Source of the DNA: Dinoroseobacter sp.
GTDB taxonomy: Bacteria > Pseudomonadota > Alphaproteobacteria > Rhodobacterales > Rhodobacteraceae
Assembly: GCA_017643385.1 (NCBI GenBank)
Contig: JAEPNN010000009.1
Location: 118,613 to 182,612, forward strand
DNA length: 64,000 nt
Direction of reading: 5' to 3'
Part shown: positions 24,999 through 33,013 of the stretch, one piece after another
Position numbering within the stretch: the first letter of the stretch is position 1
How the letters are laid out: each line of letters starts with the position of its first letter
Notes under the pieces: generated by a model
Seen by the model: only the letters and a program-made list of their open reading frames with translations
Databases searched by the model: none
Told to the model about the DNA's origin: nothing
Translations under genes and position numbers: made by a program

Positions 24999-26276
24999 AT
25001 GAACCGACTGCACAGCCAGGATGAGTGGATTGCCCGGGCCAACGCTGTTCTTCCCGCGGGAGGGTTCGGCAATTTCGACCCCGGCATCATCATATCCCAC
25101 GGGCAAGGGTCCCGCGTCTGGGATGAAAATGGCGCAGAGTACGTGGATTATCTGATCGGATCAGGGCCTATGCTGCTCGGTCATGGCGACCCCGAAGTCA
25201 TGGAAGCTGTGCTTGAGCAGCTGCCTAAAGGGATGACATTTTTTGCCAATAACGCCAAAGGGATAGAGCTAGGAGAGGCAATTTGCGAGGCCGTCCCCTG
25301 CTGCGAGCAGGTGCGCTATGTCGCGTCCGGTGGTGAGGCAGATATGTACGCCATCCGCCTTGCCCGTGCCTATACCGGTTGCGACAAGATCCTGAAATTC
25401 GAAGGCGGCTATCACGGGATGAGCGCAGAAGCACAGATGAGCCTTGCACCATCCGTCGAGGTCAATTTCCCGCAACCTGTTCCCGACAGTGCGGGCATAC
25501 CCCAAGGGGTGGCGGACCAAATGCTGATCGCGCCATTCAACGATCTCTTGGCCGTTGAGAATTTGCTGAACGAAAACAGCGATGTCGCAGCAATCATCGT
25601 TGAACCGCTTCAGCGGATAATCCCGCCCGCGCCGGGGTTCCTTCAAGGGCTGCGTGATCTCACGATAAAACACGACGTTCTGCTAATTTTCGACGAAATC
25701 GTCACCGGGTTCCGCCTGGCCTATGGCGGCGCGCAAGAGGCCTACGGTGTGGCGCCAGACATCTGTACTTTGGGTAAAATCATTGGCGGCGGCTTCCCCC
25801 TGGCAGCCCTCGGCGCCTCAAAGGATATTATGGCCCATTTCGACAAGGATGTGGTCGGGGCGGACAAATGGTTGATGCAACTGGGAACCTTGTCGGGGAA
25901 CCCCATTGCGTCAGTTGCCGGACTAAAGACGATGGAAGTGCTGAGACGCCCCGGCCAATACGACAAGCTACGGAACATCGGGGCAGAGCTGCAGATGATG
26001 CAGGCGCAGGCGCTTAGCGCGCGTGGCATCGCGCATCAGATCTGCGGAGACCCCACTTTGTTCGATATTTGGTTTACCGACCAACCGGCCACAAACTACC
26101 GGACAGCACGGCACAAAGACCCCGCACTCAATGCAACTTACAACGACGTTCTGCGCGCAAACGGGGTCTTTAAGGCACCCGGCAAGCTTTACCCAAGTCT
26201 TGCAGTGACGGAGGCAGATCTGGATCAAACCAGAGCCGCTGTCCAGAAGGCAGCAGAAGCCGTCGCCGCACTTTAG
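24999..26276 (+). CDS. Class III PLP aminotransferase (glutamate-1-semialdehyde aminomutase-like)
   Basis: A 425-residue PLP enzyme. The cofactor lysine lies in ICTLGKIIGGGFPLAALG, and LLIFDEIVTGFRLAYGG contains the conserved Asp that contacts the pyridine nitrogen. The overall order is that of GSA aminomutase (HemL) and its catabolic paralogues. The start is the ATG at 24999 with GGGAGGG upstream. Its stop overlaps the stop of the convergent citryl-CoA-lyase gene by 4 bases. Next to an MttB-type gene it may process the demethylated amine or amino acid, but HemL-like function in tetrapyrrole synthesis is less likely given the context. Confidence 0.85.
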   Translation: MNRLHSQDEWIARANAVLPAGGFGNFDPGIIISHGQGSRVWDENGAEYVDYLIGSGPMLLGHGDPEVMEAVLEQLPKGMTFFANNAKGIELGEAICEAVPCCEQVRYVASGGEADMYAIRLARAYTGCDKILKFEGGYHGMSAEAQMSLAPSVEVNFPQPVPDSAGIPQGVADQMLIAPFNDLLAVENLLNENSDVAAIIVEPLQRIIPPAPGFLQGLRDLTIKHDVLLIFDEIVTGFRLAYGGAQEAYGVAPDICTLGKIIGGGFPLAALGASKDIMAHFDKDVVGADKWLMQLGTLSGNPIASVAGLKTMEVLRRPGQYDKLRNIGAELQMMQAQALSARGIAHQICGDPTLFDIWFTDQPATNYRTARHKDPALNATYNDVLRANGVFKAPGKLYPSLAVTEADLDQTRAAVQKAAEAVAAL

Positions 26277-27040
26277 TCGCCTTCATATGTCCAGCGATAT
26301 TGTGGTGGGGTGGGCCCTTTGTTGCGTCCCCCTTGCTGCATTTGCTCCCACGCATGGGCCAATATCCCCACCGAGCGCGACAAGCAGAAAAGCCCCCGTG
26401 ACAGAGGCGGTTCAAACCCAAGTTCGGCATAGATCACAGCCGTGGCCCCATCGATATTCATCGGCAAGGCCACGCCCTTTTTAGCTGAGATCTCCGCCTC
26501 GATCGCCTCGCCGATTTCCACAAACCTGCCCGTGCACAGACCCGTATCTGCAGCTCCGCGTACCAACGCCATCAGGCGCGGCGCGCGCGGATCAACAGGT
26601 TTGTGAAAACGATGCCCAAAGCCAGGAATAATCTTGCCATGCTCTTCGCGCCAGGTCTCCAACGCCGTTGCCAGATCCCCTTCATAATCAGCAACATGGT
26701 GGTAAAGTTCGACGGCCTGTTCGCCCGCCCCGCCATGCACATCCCCAAGCAGGTTGACGGCACTCGCCATCGCGTTGTTCAGGTCCAACCCGCAGGTCAC
26801 GGACATGCGCGCCGTCGCGATAGACGGCGCTTGAGGACCGTGATCCACGGCCGACACCAGCGCAGCCTCAAAAAGACGCGCCTGACCTTCGTCCGGCACA
26901 TCACCGCGCACCATCAACCAGATCATCTGTGGAAAGCTGAGCGTTCCAATCAGATCGGCAATCGGACGTCCCCGGATGTCAATACGCCCCGGTTCCATGT
27001 CGATGATAGATGTGCGCCACCAGTCTGCAACGTCGCTCAT
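26273..27040 (-). CDS. Citryl-CoA lyase-like (citrate synthase family) protein
   Basis: A 255-residue protein with the citrate synthase fold but only about 60% of the length of citrate synthase. The active-site-like histidines and arginine sit in NLLGDVHGGAGEQAVELYH, KIIPGFGHRFHKPVDPRAPR and SRSVGILAHAWEQMQQG. Short proteins of this type act as citryl-CoA lyase, cleaving citryl-CoA or a similar beta-hydroxyacyl-CoA to acetyl-CoA and an oxoacid. The start ATG overlaps the stop of the CaiB/BaiF gene (ATGA), so the pair probably activates and cleaves the same acid. The natural substrate is unknown. Confidence 0.82.
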   Translation of the reverse strand: MSDVADWWRTSIIDMEPGRIDIRGRPIADLIGTLSFPQMIWLMVRGDVPDEGQARLFEAALVSAVDHGPQAPSIATARMSVTCGLDLNNAMASAVNLLGDVHGGAGEQAVELYHHVADYEGDLATALETWREEHGKIIPGFGHRFHKPVDPRAPRLMALVRGAADTGLCTGRFVEIGEAIEAEISAKKGVALPMNIDGATAVIYAELGFEPPLSRGLFCLSRSVGILAHAWEQMQQGGRNKGPTPPQYRWTYEGD

Positions 27041-28221
27041 ATCACACCCTCCTCTTCAAACTGTCTCAAGGTATCCTCGCTTAGTCCCAAGGCCCCATAA
27101 ATGCGGGCATTGTCTTTGCCCAGTTCAGGGGGAGGCGTCGCCGCTTTGGGCCGCGTGCCATCGACAACCACAGGGGATGCCAACAGCTCTAGATCCCCAT
27201 ATGTCGCAAGGATGTCTCGGTCGCGAATTTGGGGCGCTGACAGGATCTCCGGTACGCTCAACACAGGTCCCGCGGGCACGCCCAGCGCCGAAAGCTCACG
27301 CACCCAGTCCGATGCAGACCGGGTGCACAGCACTGTTTCTAATTCAAGCCGCAAGGCATGCCGGTTCTTCTTGCGATCCTCGCGCGTGACAAAGTCCGGA
27401 TGGTTTAGCAAATCCTCACGGCCAATGTGTCTGGCAAGGGCGACCCATTGCGTGTCACGATTTGCGGCAATGTTAATCGGGTTGTCGGCTGTCGCAAACG
27501 TACCAGATGGGGCCGAAGTGAAATTCTCGTTACCTTGAGGTGTGGGATCTACGCCGCCAATCAGATGGTTCGACACGACCCATCCCATGGAGGACAAGAC
27601 CGCATCCGTCATCGATATATCAAGGAATGCCCCCCGTGGATTGGCATTCAGGGCTGCTGCAATGGAAAATGCTGCCGCCATACCGCCCATAGTGTCCGCC
27701 AAAGGATATCCCACCCGTAAAGGAGCTGTATCTGGCCCTCCGGTCACACTCATCACCCCGGCAATTCCTTGAACGATCTGGTCATAGGCGGGGTTTTCGC
27801 GCCAGGGCCCATCCTGACCGAACCCCGAAATTGCGCAGTATATCAATCCAGGGTTCTCAGCCTTCAGCGTTTCATACCCGACGCCCAGCCGATCCATCAC
27901 CCCGGGTCGATAATTCTCGACCAAAACGTCTGTGCTGGAAACCAGTTTGCGCAACAGCGATTTGCCAGCCTGACATTTCAAGTTCAGCGTCACCGACGAT
28001 TTGCCGGCGTTCTGGGCAAGAAAGCTGATCCCCATATTCTTGGCAGATCGTTCTGGATCGGCCCCGAGCTGCCGCGCAAGATCACCTGAACCCGGGCGCT
28101 CTACCTTGATCACCTCGGCACCCATGAGACCAAGTTGATAAGCACAATAAGGACCCGCAAGAACATTTGTCAGGTCGAGCATCCGCACGCCGTTCAGCGG
28201 GCCCGGTGTGGTCGTTGTCAT
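27037..28221 (-). CDS. CaiB/BaiF family (class III) CoA-transferase
   Basis: A 394-residue class III CoA-transferase. Family features are the N-terminal VRMLDLTNVLAGPYCAYQLG, the GADVIKVE-like GAEVIKVERPGSGD, SVTLNLK and the region GAFLDISMTDAVLSSMGW with the catalytic aspartate. The enzyme moves CoA from one acid (often succinyl-CoA) to another through an aspartyl-CoA anhydride. It lies directly upstream of, and overlaps, the citryl-CoA-lyase-like gene, so it probably makes the CoA ester which that enzyme cleaves. It is divergent from the CapA-like gene. Confidence 0.9.
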   Translation of the reverse strand: MTTTTPGPLNGVRMLDLTNVLAGPYCAYQLGLMGAEVIKVERPGSGDLARQLGADPERSAKNMGISFLAQNAGKSSVTLNLKCQAGKSLLRKLVSSTDVLVENYRPGVMDRLGVGYETLKAENPGLIYCAISGFGQDGPWRENPAYDQIVQGIAGVMSVTGGPDTAPLRVGYPLADTMGGMAAAFSIAAALNANPRGAFLDISMTDAVLSSMGWVVSNHLIGGVDPTPQGNENFTSAPSGTFATADNPINIAANRDTQWVALARHIGREDLLNHPDFVTREDRKKNRHALRLELETVLCTRSASDWVRELSALGVPAGPVLSVPEILSAPQIRDRDILATYGDLELLASPVVVDGTRPKAATPPPELGKDNARIYGALGLSEDTLRQFEEEGVI

Positions 28222-28390
28222 CTATACCATCTCCTGACAGTTCGGTTTTGGCGCGGTCTGCATCGGCGAAAACATCGCAGGTTAGGCCGATTCTTCACCT
28301 CTTTCACATCCAAACCTTGCACGAGCCTGACATTCGCGCTCCGGTCCTTTCACCAAACAAGAAACAGATGAGGCCATCATCCGACACCTA

Positions 28391-29548
28391 TTGATCACGC
28401 TGGCCGTTCTCTGGCTTCTTCCGAATCTTGCGTTCGGGCAATCTTGCGGCGCCAATGCGTTCTCCAACCCGGCGGCCCGATCCGGCGTCTTCGCGACCAA
28501 TGCCGTCACAATCGCAGCAGTTGGTGACGTGATGACCCACCGTGCCGTGCAGAGAAACGCCGCAAGCCTCGATCGCGGATATGGTGCACATTACGCATCC
28601 GTTGCCCCATTCCTAAGCCGCGCCGATATCACGATCGGCAATCTCGAGACCCCGCTTGCGGAAAACCTGCTGCCCGGAGGGCGTGAAACAACGGCTCCCC
28701 CACGCACGATCTTCGATGACCGCGTGTATTCGGGATATCCCACTTTCAACGCACATCCGTCGCTTGCTGCAGCCTTGAAATCTGCCGGGTTCGACGTTCT
28801 TCAAACCGCGAACAATCACGCGCTCGACCGCGGCCCGGCCGGCGTGGATCGAACAATTGCCGCGCTACGATCTGCGGGTTTGTCCCACACTGGAACGCGC
28901 GCACGGTCCGATCTGGCAGCCCCTTGGCATACCATCGTCCGATCTGGCGGTCGCCGTATCGCGATCCTGGCTTGTACGTTTTCCGTCAACGGACTGTCGG
29001 ACCCAAATCGTCAGGCGCTGCGCTGTTTTTCCCAACAAGACGAAGTGCTTGGAACGATTTCTGCCCTTGCGCGCTCCTCTTCTGTAGATGCGGTTCTGTT
29101 CACCCCGCATTGGGGCGAAGAATACAGCCTCACACCCAATCGCAGACAGCGTCAGCTTGCCCGAGCCGCTTTGGACGCAGGCGCGGCGGCCGTGATTGGG
29201 GCGCACCCCCATGTTTTGCAACCCGTCGAGCGCTATACCACGCGTGACGGGCGACCCGCTTTCATTGCCTATTCGATGGGAAATTTCATCTCGTCACAAT
29301 GGTCCATCCCGCGCCGTAACTCTGCAATCCTTTTCTTCGATCTTGTAAGATCCGGCGGGCAGATGATTGCACGTTCCCCAAGATACCTGCCCACACGGGT
29401 CATGCCCTATCGAACAGGGGGATGGCGCATCATGCCGACAGAGGTAACACCGGACGGTGCGGCGGGGATCGCCCATGTCACAAGGATGTTGGGGGCCGAA
29501 GGCCGGCTGGGGCTTGCTGATCTTGGGGCACGCGTGGCCTGCAACTAG
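28391..29548 (+). CDS. CapA/PgsA-family putative metallophosphatase-like protein, exported
   Basis: A protein of about 385 residues with the CapA domain: TIAAVGDVMTHRAVQ, NLETPL, TANNHALDRGPAG, TPHWGEEYS, GAHPHVLQP and YSMGNFISSQ give the metal-site pattern of calcineurin-like folds. Relatives occur in poly-gamma-glutamate synthesis operons, but no such operon is here. A signal peptide ends at AFGQS. The first canonical start is the TTG at 28391, which leaves a signal peptide without any positive charge and lacks a Shine-Dalgarno. The frame is open upstream and a GAGG at 28370-28373 would suit an ATC at 28379, giving an N-terminus with arginine. The start is therefore doubtful. It overlaps the stop of the convergent acuC-like gene. 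Confidence 0.82.
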   Translation: MITLAVLWLLPNLAFGQSCGANAFSNPAARSGVFATNAVTIAAVGDVMTHRAVQRNAASLDRGYGAHYASVAPFLSRADITIGNLETPLAENLLPGGRETTAPPRTIFDDRVYSGYPTFNAHPSLAAALKSAGFDVLQTANNHALDRGPAGVDRTIAALRSAGLSHTGTRARSDLAAPWHTIVRSGGRRIAILACTFSVNGLSDPNRQALRCFSQQDEVLGTISALARSSSVDAVLFTPHWGEEYSLTPNRRQRQLARAALDAGAAAVIGAHPHVLQPVERYTTRDGRPAFIAYSMGNFISSQWSIPRRNSAILFFDLVRSGGQMIARSPRYLPTRVMPYRTGGWRIMPTEVTPDGAAGIAHVTRMLGAEGRLGLADLGARVACN

Positions 29549-30669
29549 ATCGCAACGGGTCCCAGTTCCCGGTCCCGCAGTTGTGCCACAAGGTCCCGCA
29601 CATCACCACGGATCGGGCCCGGTCTTGGTGTGTCGCGTAATGTGGTAAACCAATGGGGCTGAGGGGCTCGTCCGGCCCTGCTCTGACGCCATTCCAATGC
29701 GCGCAGGACAGCTTCACCTTCCGGGGGCAACCGATCGGGAATGTCCAGATCATTCAACGTGGCCCAGACACCTGTCCAAAGACGCCCAACTGACCAGGGA
29801 TTGTATCCCCCTCCTCCAAGAACAAGGTAATGCGCTGACAAATGGCGAAGCGCTTTCACCACAGCCCAGTGCGCGTTGTTCGATAATGTCAGCCGCGACA
29901 GCGGGTCTTCGGTGACCGCATCCGCCCCGCATTGCAAGACGATCGCATCAGGCCGAAACCGGGCGACGGCAGGCAGGATCAGGTCTTCGCGGGCCAGTTC
30001 CATCTCGGTGTCGTTGAACCCTTTCGGAACAGGAAGATTGATCGCAGACCCACCTGCTCGGTCTTCAACGCTACCCGTGAACGGCCAGCGACGCGTCTCA
30101 TGGACTGAGATCATCAGAATATCCGGATCGCCAGCAAACCCGGCTTCGACACCATCACAATGATGCGCATCGATATCGACATAGGCGATGCGTTTTAAAC
30201 CTTGTCGACGCAGTGACAGCATCGCCAAAACCGGGTCATTGAGATAGCAAAACCCATTCGCACGATCGGGCAGGCCGTGATGCGTGCCGCCAGCGGGGTG
30301 GTACACAATCCCAGGTTTTGCCAGGAGCTCTCCAGCCAGCAGGGACCCGCCCGCAGACGTGGCCGGTCTGCGGTAAATTTCAGGAAAGACGGGGTTGGAA
30401 TGCGTGCCAATGTGGTGGCGCGCGCGCACAGCGTCACTAATCTCTCCCTCGACCTCGGCCGCTTGCAAGGCCGCGATATATTCAGGCGTATGCCAGACAT
30501 GCAGCGCGGCGGGCTTGGCCCGTGGCGAGGTCCGAAACTGTTCCGGCGGCAGCCATCCCAGAGCACGCGATAAATCCATCACTGTGGACACCCGTGGGAT
30601 GCGCAACGGATGCCATCCCCCATAGGAAGAGTTTCTATAGACCTCTGAACCTAAAAAAATTGGGGGCAC
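29545..30669 (-). CDS. AcuC/histone deacetylase-family protein
   Basis: A 374-residue arginase/deacetylase-fold enzyme. Zinc and catalytic motifs are HPAGGTHHGLPDRANGFCY, IAYVDIDAHHCDGVEAGF and LVLGGGGYNPWSVGRLW. Bacterial members include AcuC and acetylpolyamine amidohydrolase, which remove acetyl groups from lysine side chains or polyamines. The start is GTG at 30669 with a weak ribosome site; the following IFLGSEVYRNSSYGG is the conserved N-terminus, so an upstream start is unlikely. It is divergent from the Nudix gene across 160 bases. Physiological substrate unknown. Confidence 0.9.
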   Translation of the reverse strand: MPPIFLGSEVYRNSSYGGWHPLRIPRVSTVMDLSRALGWLPPEQFRTSPRAKPAALHVWHTPEYIAALQAAEVEGEISDAVRARHHIGTHSNPVFPEIYRRPATSAGGSLLAGELLAKPGIVYHPAGGTHHGLPDRANGFCYLNDPVLAMLSLRRQGLKRIAYVDIDAHHCDGVEAGFAGDPDILMISVHETRRWPFTGSVEDRAGGSAINLPVPKGFNDTEMELAREDLILPAVARFRPDAIVLQCGADAVTEDPLSRLTLSNNAHWAVVKALRHLSAHYLVLGGGGYNPWSVGRLWTGVWATLNDLDIPDRLPPEGEAVLRALEWRQSRAGRAPQPHWFTTLRDTPRPGPIRGDVRDLVAQLRDRELGPVAI

Positions 30670-30830
30670 TTACTGCATCCACTTCGAGCACCCAAAAAGT
30701 TAGCATTCATGCCCACAGCTTCAAGCGTCTTACGACGGCTCTTCAAATTTCTCCCAATTTACCCTAAGTTAGGATCAACAACACAAAATGCGCTCAAAGA
30801 CGCGCGATCTTATTGAAGCAGGCTTAAACC

Positions 30831-31316
30831 GTGGCGAACCGCATCGACTCTGTCTCGAAAACCGGCAGCTTTCCACTTGTTCTGGAACGCACAGCCAAGC
30901 GTGACGTCCGAACACAATTTGCCGCCCTGTGCTTCAAGCAAAAGAAATCCGGAACGAAAGTTCTTCTTGTGACAAGTCGTGACACCGGGCGCTGGGTCAT
31001 CCCCAAGGGCTGGCCCATGAATGGAAAAACGGCTGAGCAATGCGTTGCAATCGAAGCCTGGGAAGAAGCAGGCGTGCGCGGGCCAGTCAGCGACGGCTGT
31101 ATCGGGATATACTCATATATCAAAGAACTCGACACGGGTGTGAACCTGCCTATCGTTGTTGCCGTTTTCTCTCTTCGCGTCAGTGAGTTGCACAGCGAAT
31201 ACCCCGAAGTGGAACAACGGGAACGCAAATGGGTGTCGCTAAAAAAGGCCGCGCGCCTCGTCGATGAACCCGAACTCGCGCAACTTCTAATCCGCTTCAA
31301 ACCCCGCGGGACATAA
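30831..31316 (+). CDS. Nudix hydrolase, diphosphoinositol-polyphosphate type, with divergent Nudix box
   Basis: A 161-residue Nudix protein. The box reads GWPMNGKTAEQCVAIEAWEE, then AGV. Against the consensus G-x5-E-x7-R-E-U-x-E-E-x-G-U, the first Glu is Lys and the Arg is Ile, but the metal-binding E-x3-E (E-A-W-E-E) is kept. The preceding WVIPKGWPM resembles the diphosphoinositol polyphosphate/diadenosine polyphosphate group. It likely hydrolyses a nucleoside polyphosphate. It starts with GTG at 30831. It is the first of a plus-strand series (Nudix, DUF1178, SDR). Confidence 0.8.
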   Translation: MANRIDSVSKTGSFPLVLERTAKRDVRTQFAALCFKQKKSGTKVLLVTSRDTGRWVIPKGWPMNGKTAEQCVAIEAWEEAGVRGPVSDGCIGIYSYIKELDTGVNLPIVVAVFSLRVSELHSEYPEVEQRERKWVSLKKAARLVDEPELAQLLIRFKPRGT

Positions 31317-31396
31317 CCCATTACGCAATTTGTCTCTTTGACTCTGATCAGTGCGTCTTTAAGTAAAGGCGTACAAAACAACAGGTCCGAACCCTA

Positions 31397-31855
31397 ATGA
31401 TCCGTTACGCTTTGCGCTGCGCCAATGGCCATACTTTCGAAAGCTGGTTCGCGTCTGCGGCGGCTTTTGAAGACTTACGCGCACGCGGTCTCGCAAGCTG
31501 TGGAATTTGTGGCAGTACGGACGTGGAAAAAACCCTGATGGCCCCTGGGGTACGCACCACAAAGGGTAAAGAACCAGAACAGGCCCCCCCGGTATCTTCA
31601 GAAACCCAGCCGGTATCGCTGGCCACCCCATCTAACCCAGTCGAAGCGGCGATTGCTGAACTCCGCGCCAAAGTGGAAGCAAATTCCGACTATGTTGGTA
31701 CGAAATTTGCCAGCGAGGCGCGCAAAATGCATGACGGGGACACACCTCTGCGCGCTATCCACGGGGAAGCCAAACCCGATGAAGCGAAGTCTTTAATCGA
31801 GGATGGTGTTCCAATCCTGCCGCTTCCGTTCGGGCCAAAGCAGAAAGCCAACTGA
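31397..31855 (+). CDS. DUF1178 family protein
   Basis: A 152-residue protein of the DUF1178 family. The N-terminus MIRYALRCANGHTFESWF with CGICGS forms a small zinc-ribbon-like C-x3-H plus C-x2-C arrangement. The C-terminus is helical, with EARKMHDGDTPLRAIHGEA. The function is unknown. It is separated from the short-chain dehydrogenase gene by only 4 bases and so is probably co-translated with it. Confidence 0.9.
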   Translation: MIRYALRCANGHTFESWFASAAAFEDLRARGLASCGICGSTDVEKTLMAPGVRTTKGKEPEQAPPVSSETQPVSLATPSNPVEAAIAELRAKVEANSDYVGTKFASEARKMHDGDTPLRAIHGEAKPDEAKSLIEDGVPILPLPFGPKQKAN

Positions 31856-31859
31856 CCAG

Positions 31860-32519
31860 ATGCCCGCTGTTGTCACAGGTGCAAACCGGGGCATAGGTGC
31901 TGCCATTTTCAAAGAGTTGCAAACACGCGGGATCGATACGATCGGCACATCGCGAACCCCGACCAATGGTTTTATTACTGCTGACGTCACTAAAAAGCAC
32001 AGCGTCGACTTGCTCGCCAAACATCTGGACGGACAACCCGTTCCCCTGCTGGTTTGCAACGCAGGCGTTCTGCTGGACCGAAACGAGAAACTGGCAGATG
32101 GCTACGCGCCAGAGATCTGGTCTGCATGTTTCGAAGTAAACGTGACCGGTGTGTTTCTGACCGTTCAAGCCCTGTTGCCCCAATTGCAGCAAGCCGCTGT
32201 GGATCAAGGCAGCGCCAAGATTGCGATTGTTTCCAGCGTTATGGGATCCAGTGCGCGGCCAAGTGGCGGGACTTACATCTACAGGGCTTCGAAAGCTGCC
32301 GCCACCAATCTCGGACGCAACCTGGCGACCGACCTGCACGATCTGGGCATAGCTGTTGGTATCTATCATCCCGGCTGGGTGCGCACAGATATGGGCGGGC
32401 CTAGCGCTGACATCAGCGAAAGTGAAAGCGCCGCGGGGCTGGTCGAACGGTTCGAAGCCCTTTCACTGGGGACAACCGGGTGTTTTCTGAACTGGGACGG
32501 CGCAGAAATAGATTTCTGA
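31860..32519 (+). CDS. Short-chain dehydrogenase/reductase (SDR)
   Basis: A 219-residue classical SDR. The cofactor motif is VVTGANRGIGAAIF near residue 5, the structural motif is CNAGVL, and the catalytic Ser-Tyr-Lys are in IVSSVMGSSARPSGGTYIYR plus ASK. A PGWVRTDMGG motif follows the active site. It is probably an NADP-dependent oxidoreductase acting on a small carbonyl compound, but the substrate cannot be read. The ATG at 31860 lies 4 bases after the DUF1178 stop; a longer frame starting at 31803 lies inside that gene and is rejected. Confidence 0.9.
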   Translation: MPAVVTGANRGIGAAIFKELQTRGIDTIGTSRTPTNGFITADVTKKHSVDLLAKHLDGQPVPLLVCNAGVLLDRNEKLADGYAPEIWSACFEVNVTGVFLTVQALLPQLQQAAVDQGSAKIAIVSSVMGSSARPSGGTYIYRASKAAATNLGRNLATDLHDLGIAVGIYHPGWVRTDMGGPSADISESESAAGLVERFEALSLGTTGCFLNWDGAEIDF

Positions 32520-32570
32520 TAAATATCGCCTGCGATTGCCAAAAACTCAAATATAAACTAACACGTCATT

Positions 32571-32927
32571 ATGGTGCAGGTGACGGGTATTGGTGGGTTT
32601 TTCTTTCGCGCTCGTGATCCGCAAGCATTGGCTGCGTGGTATGAAAAGCACCTCGGAATCGTAAACGGCGCTACCACATTCTGGGTTCAAGGCAGTGGTC
32701 CGACGGCCTTCACGGCGCTTGACGCGGATACGGATTACATCCCTCAAGGGACAGCCGCGATGCTGAATCTTCGCGTCGACAACTTGGCTGAAATGCTGAC
32801 CAAACTCGCCAGCGATGGCGTCGCCATCGAAGGCCACTCGGCTTGGAACAGCGAAATCGGAAACTTCGCACGTATTTATGACCCCGAAGGCAACCCGATC
32901 GAGCTGTGGGAACCCGCCAAAACCTAA
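32571..32927 (+). CDS. VOC (glyoxalase/bleomycin-resistance) superfamily protein
   Basis: A 118-residue protein with one glyoxalase-type beta-alpha-beta-beta-beta repeat pair. The N-terminal FFFRARDPQALAAWYEKHLG and C-terminal RIYDPEGNPIELWEP are the usual conserved ends; His and Glu metal ligands are only partly visible (the final Glu in IELWEP). Single-domain VOC proteins of this kind dimerise and act as isomerases, dioxygenases or drug-binding proteins. The function is not predictable. It precedes lysC in the same direction with 86 bases between. Confidence 0.82.
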   Translation: MVQVTGIGGFFFRARDPQALAAWYEKHLGIVNGATTFWVQGSGPTAFTALDADTDYIPQGTAAMLNLRVDNLAEMLTKLASDGVAIEGHSAWNSEIGNFARIYDPEGNPIELWEPAKT

Positions 32928-33013
32928 TGCGGACACATCCGCCCATCATCGCCCCCCTTTACCGCGCCCCTCGTTTGGCCTAAGCCGCGCGCGACCAAAC
33001 TAGGGGAGAGGGC

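Noticed and set aside
24999..26276. hemL (glutamate-1-semialdehyde aminomutase) as the specific name
   Set aside because: The fold and PLP motif fit, but the catabolic neighbourhood makes a paralogue more likely than the tetrapyrrole enzyme.
28391..29548. capA/pgsA as evidence for a poly-gamma-glutamate capsule
   Set aside because: The domain is shared by many proteins of unknown role and no capB/capC-type synthetase genes are nearby.
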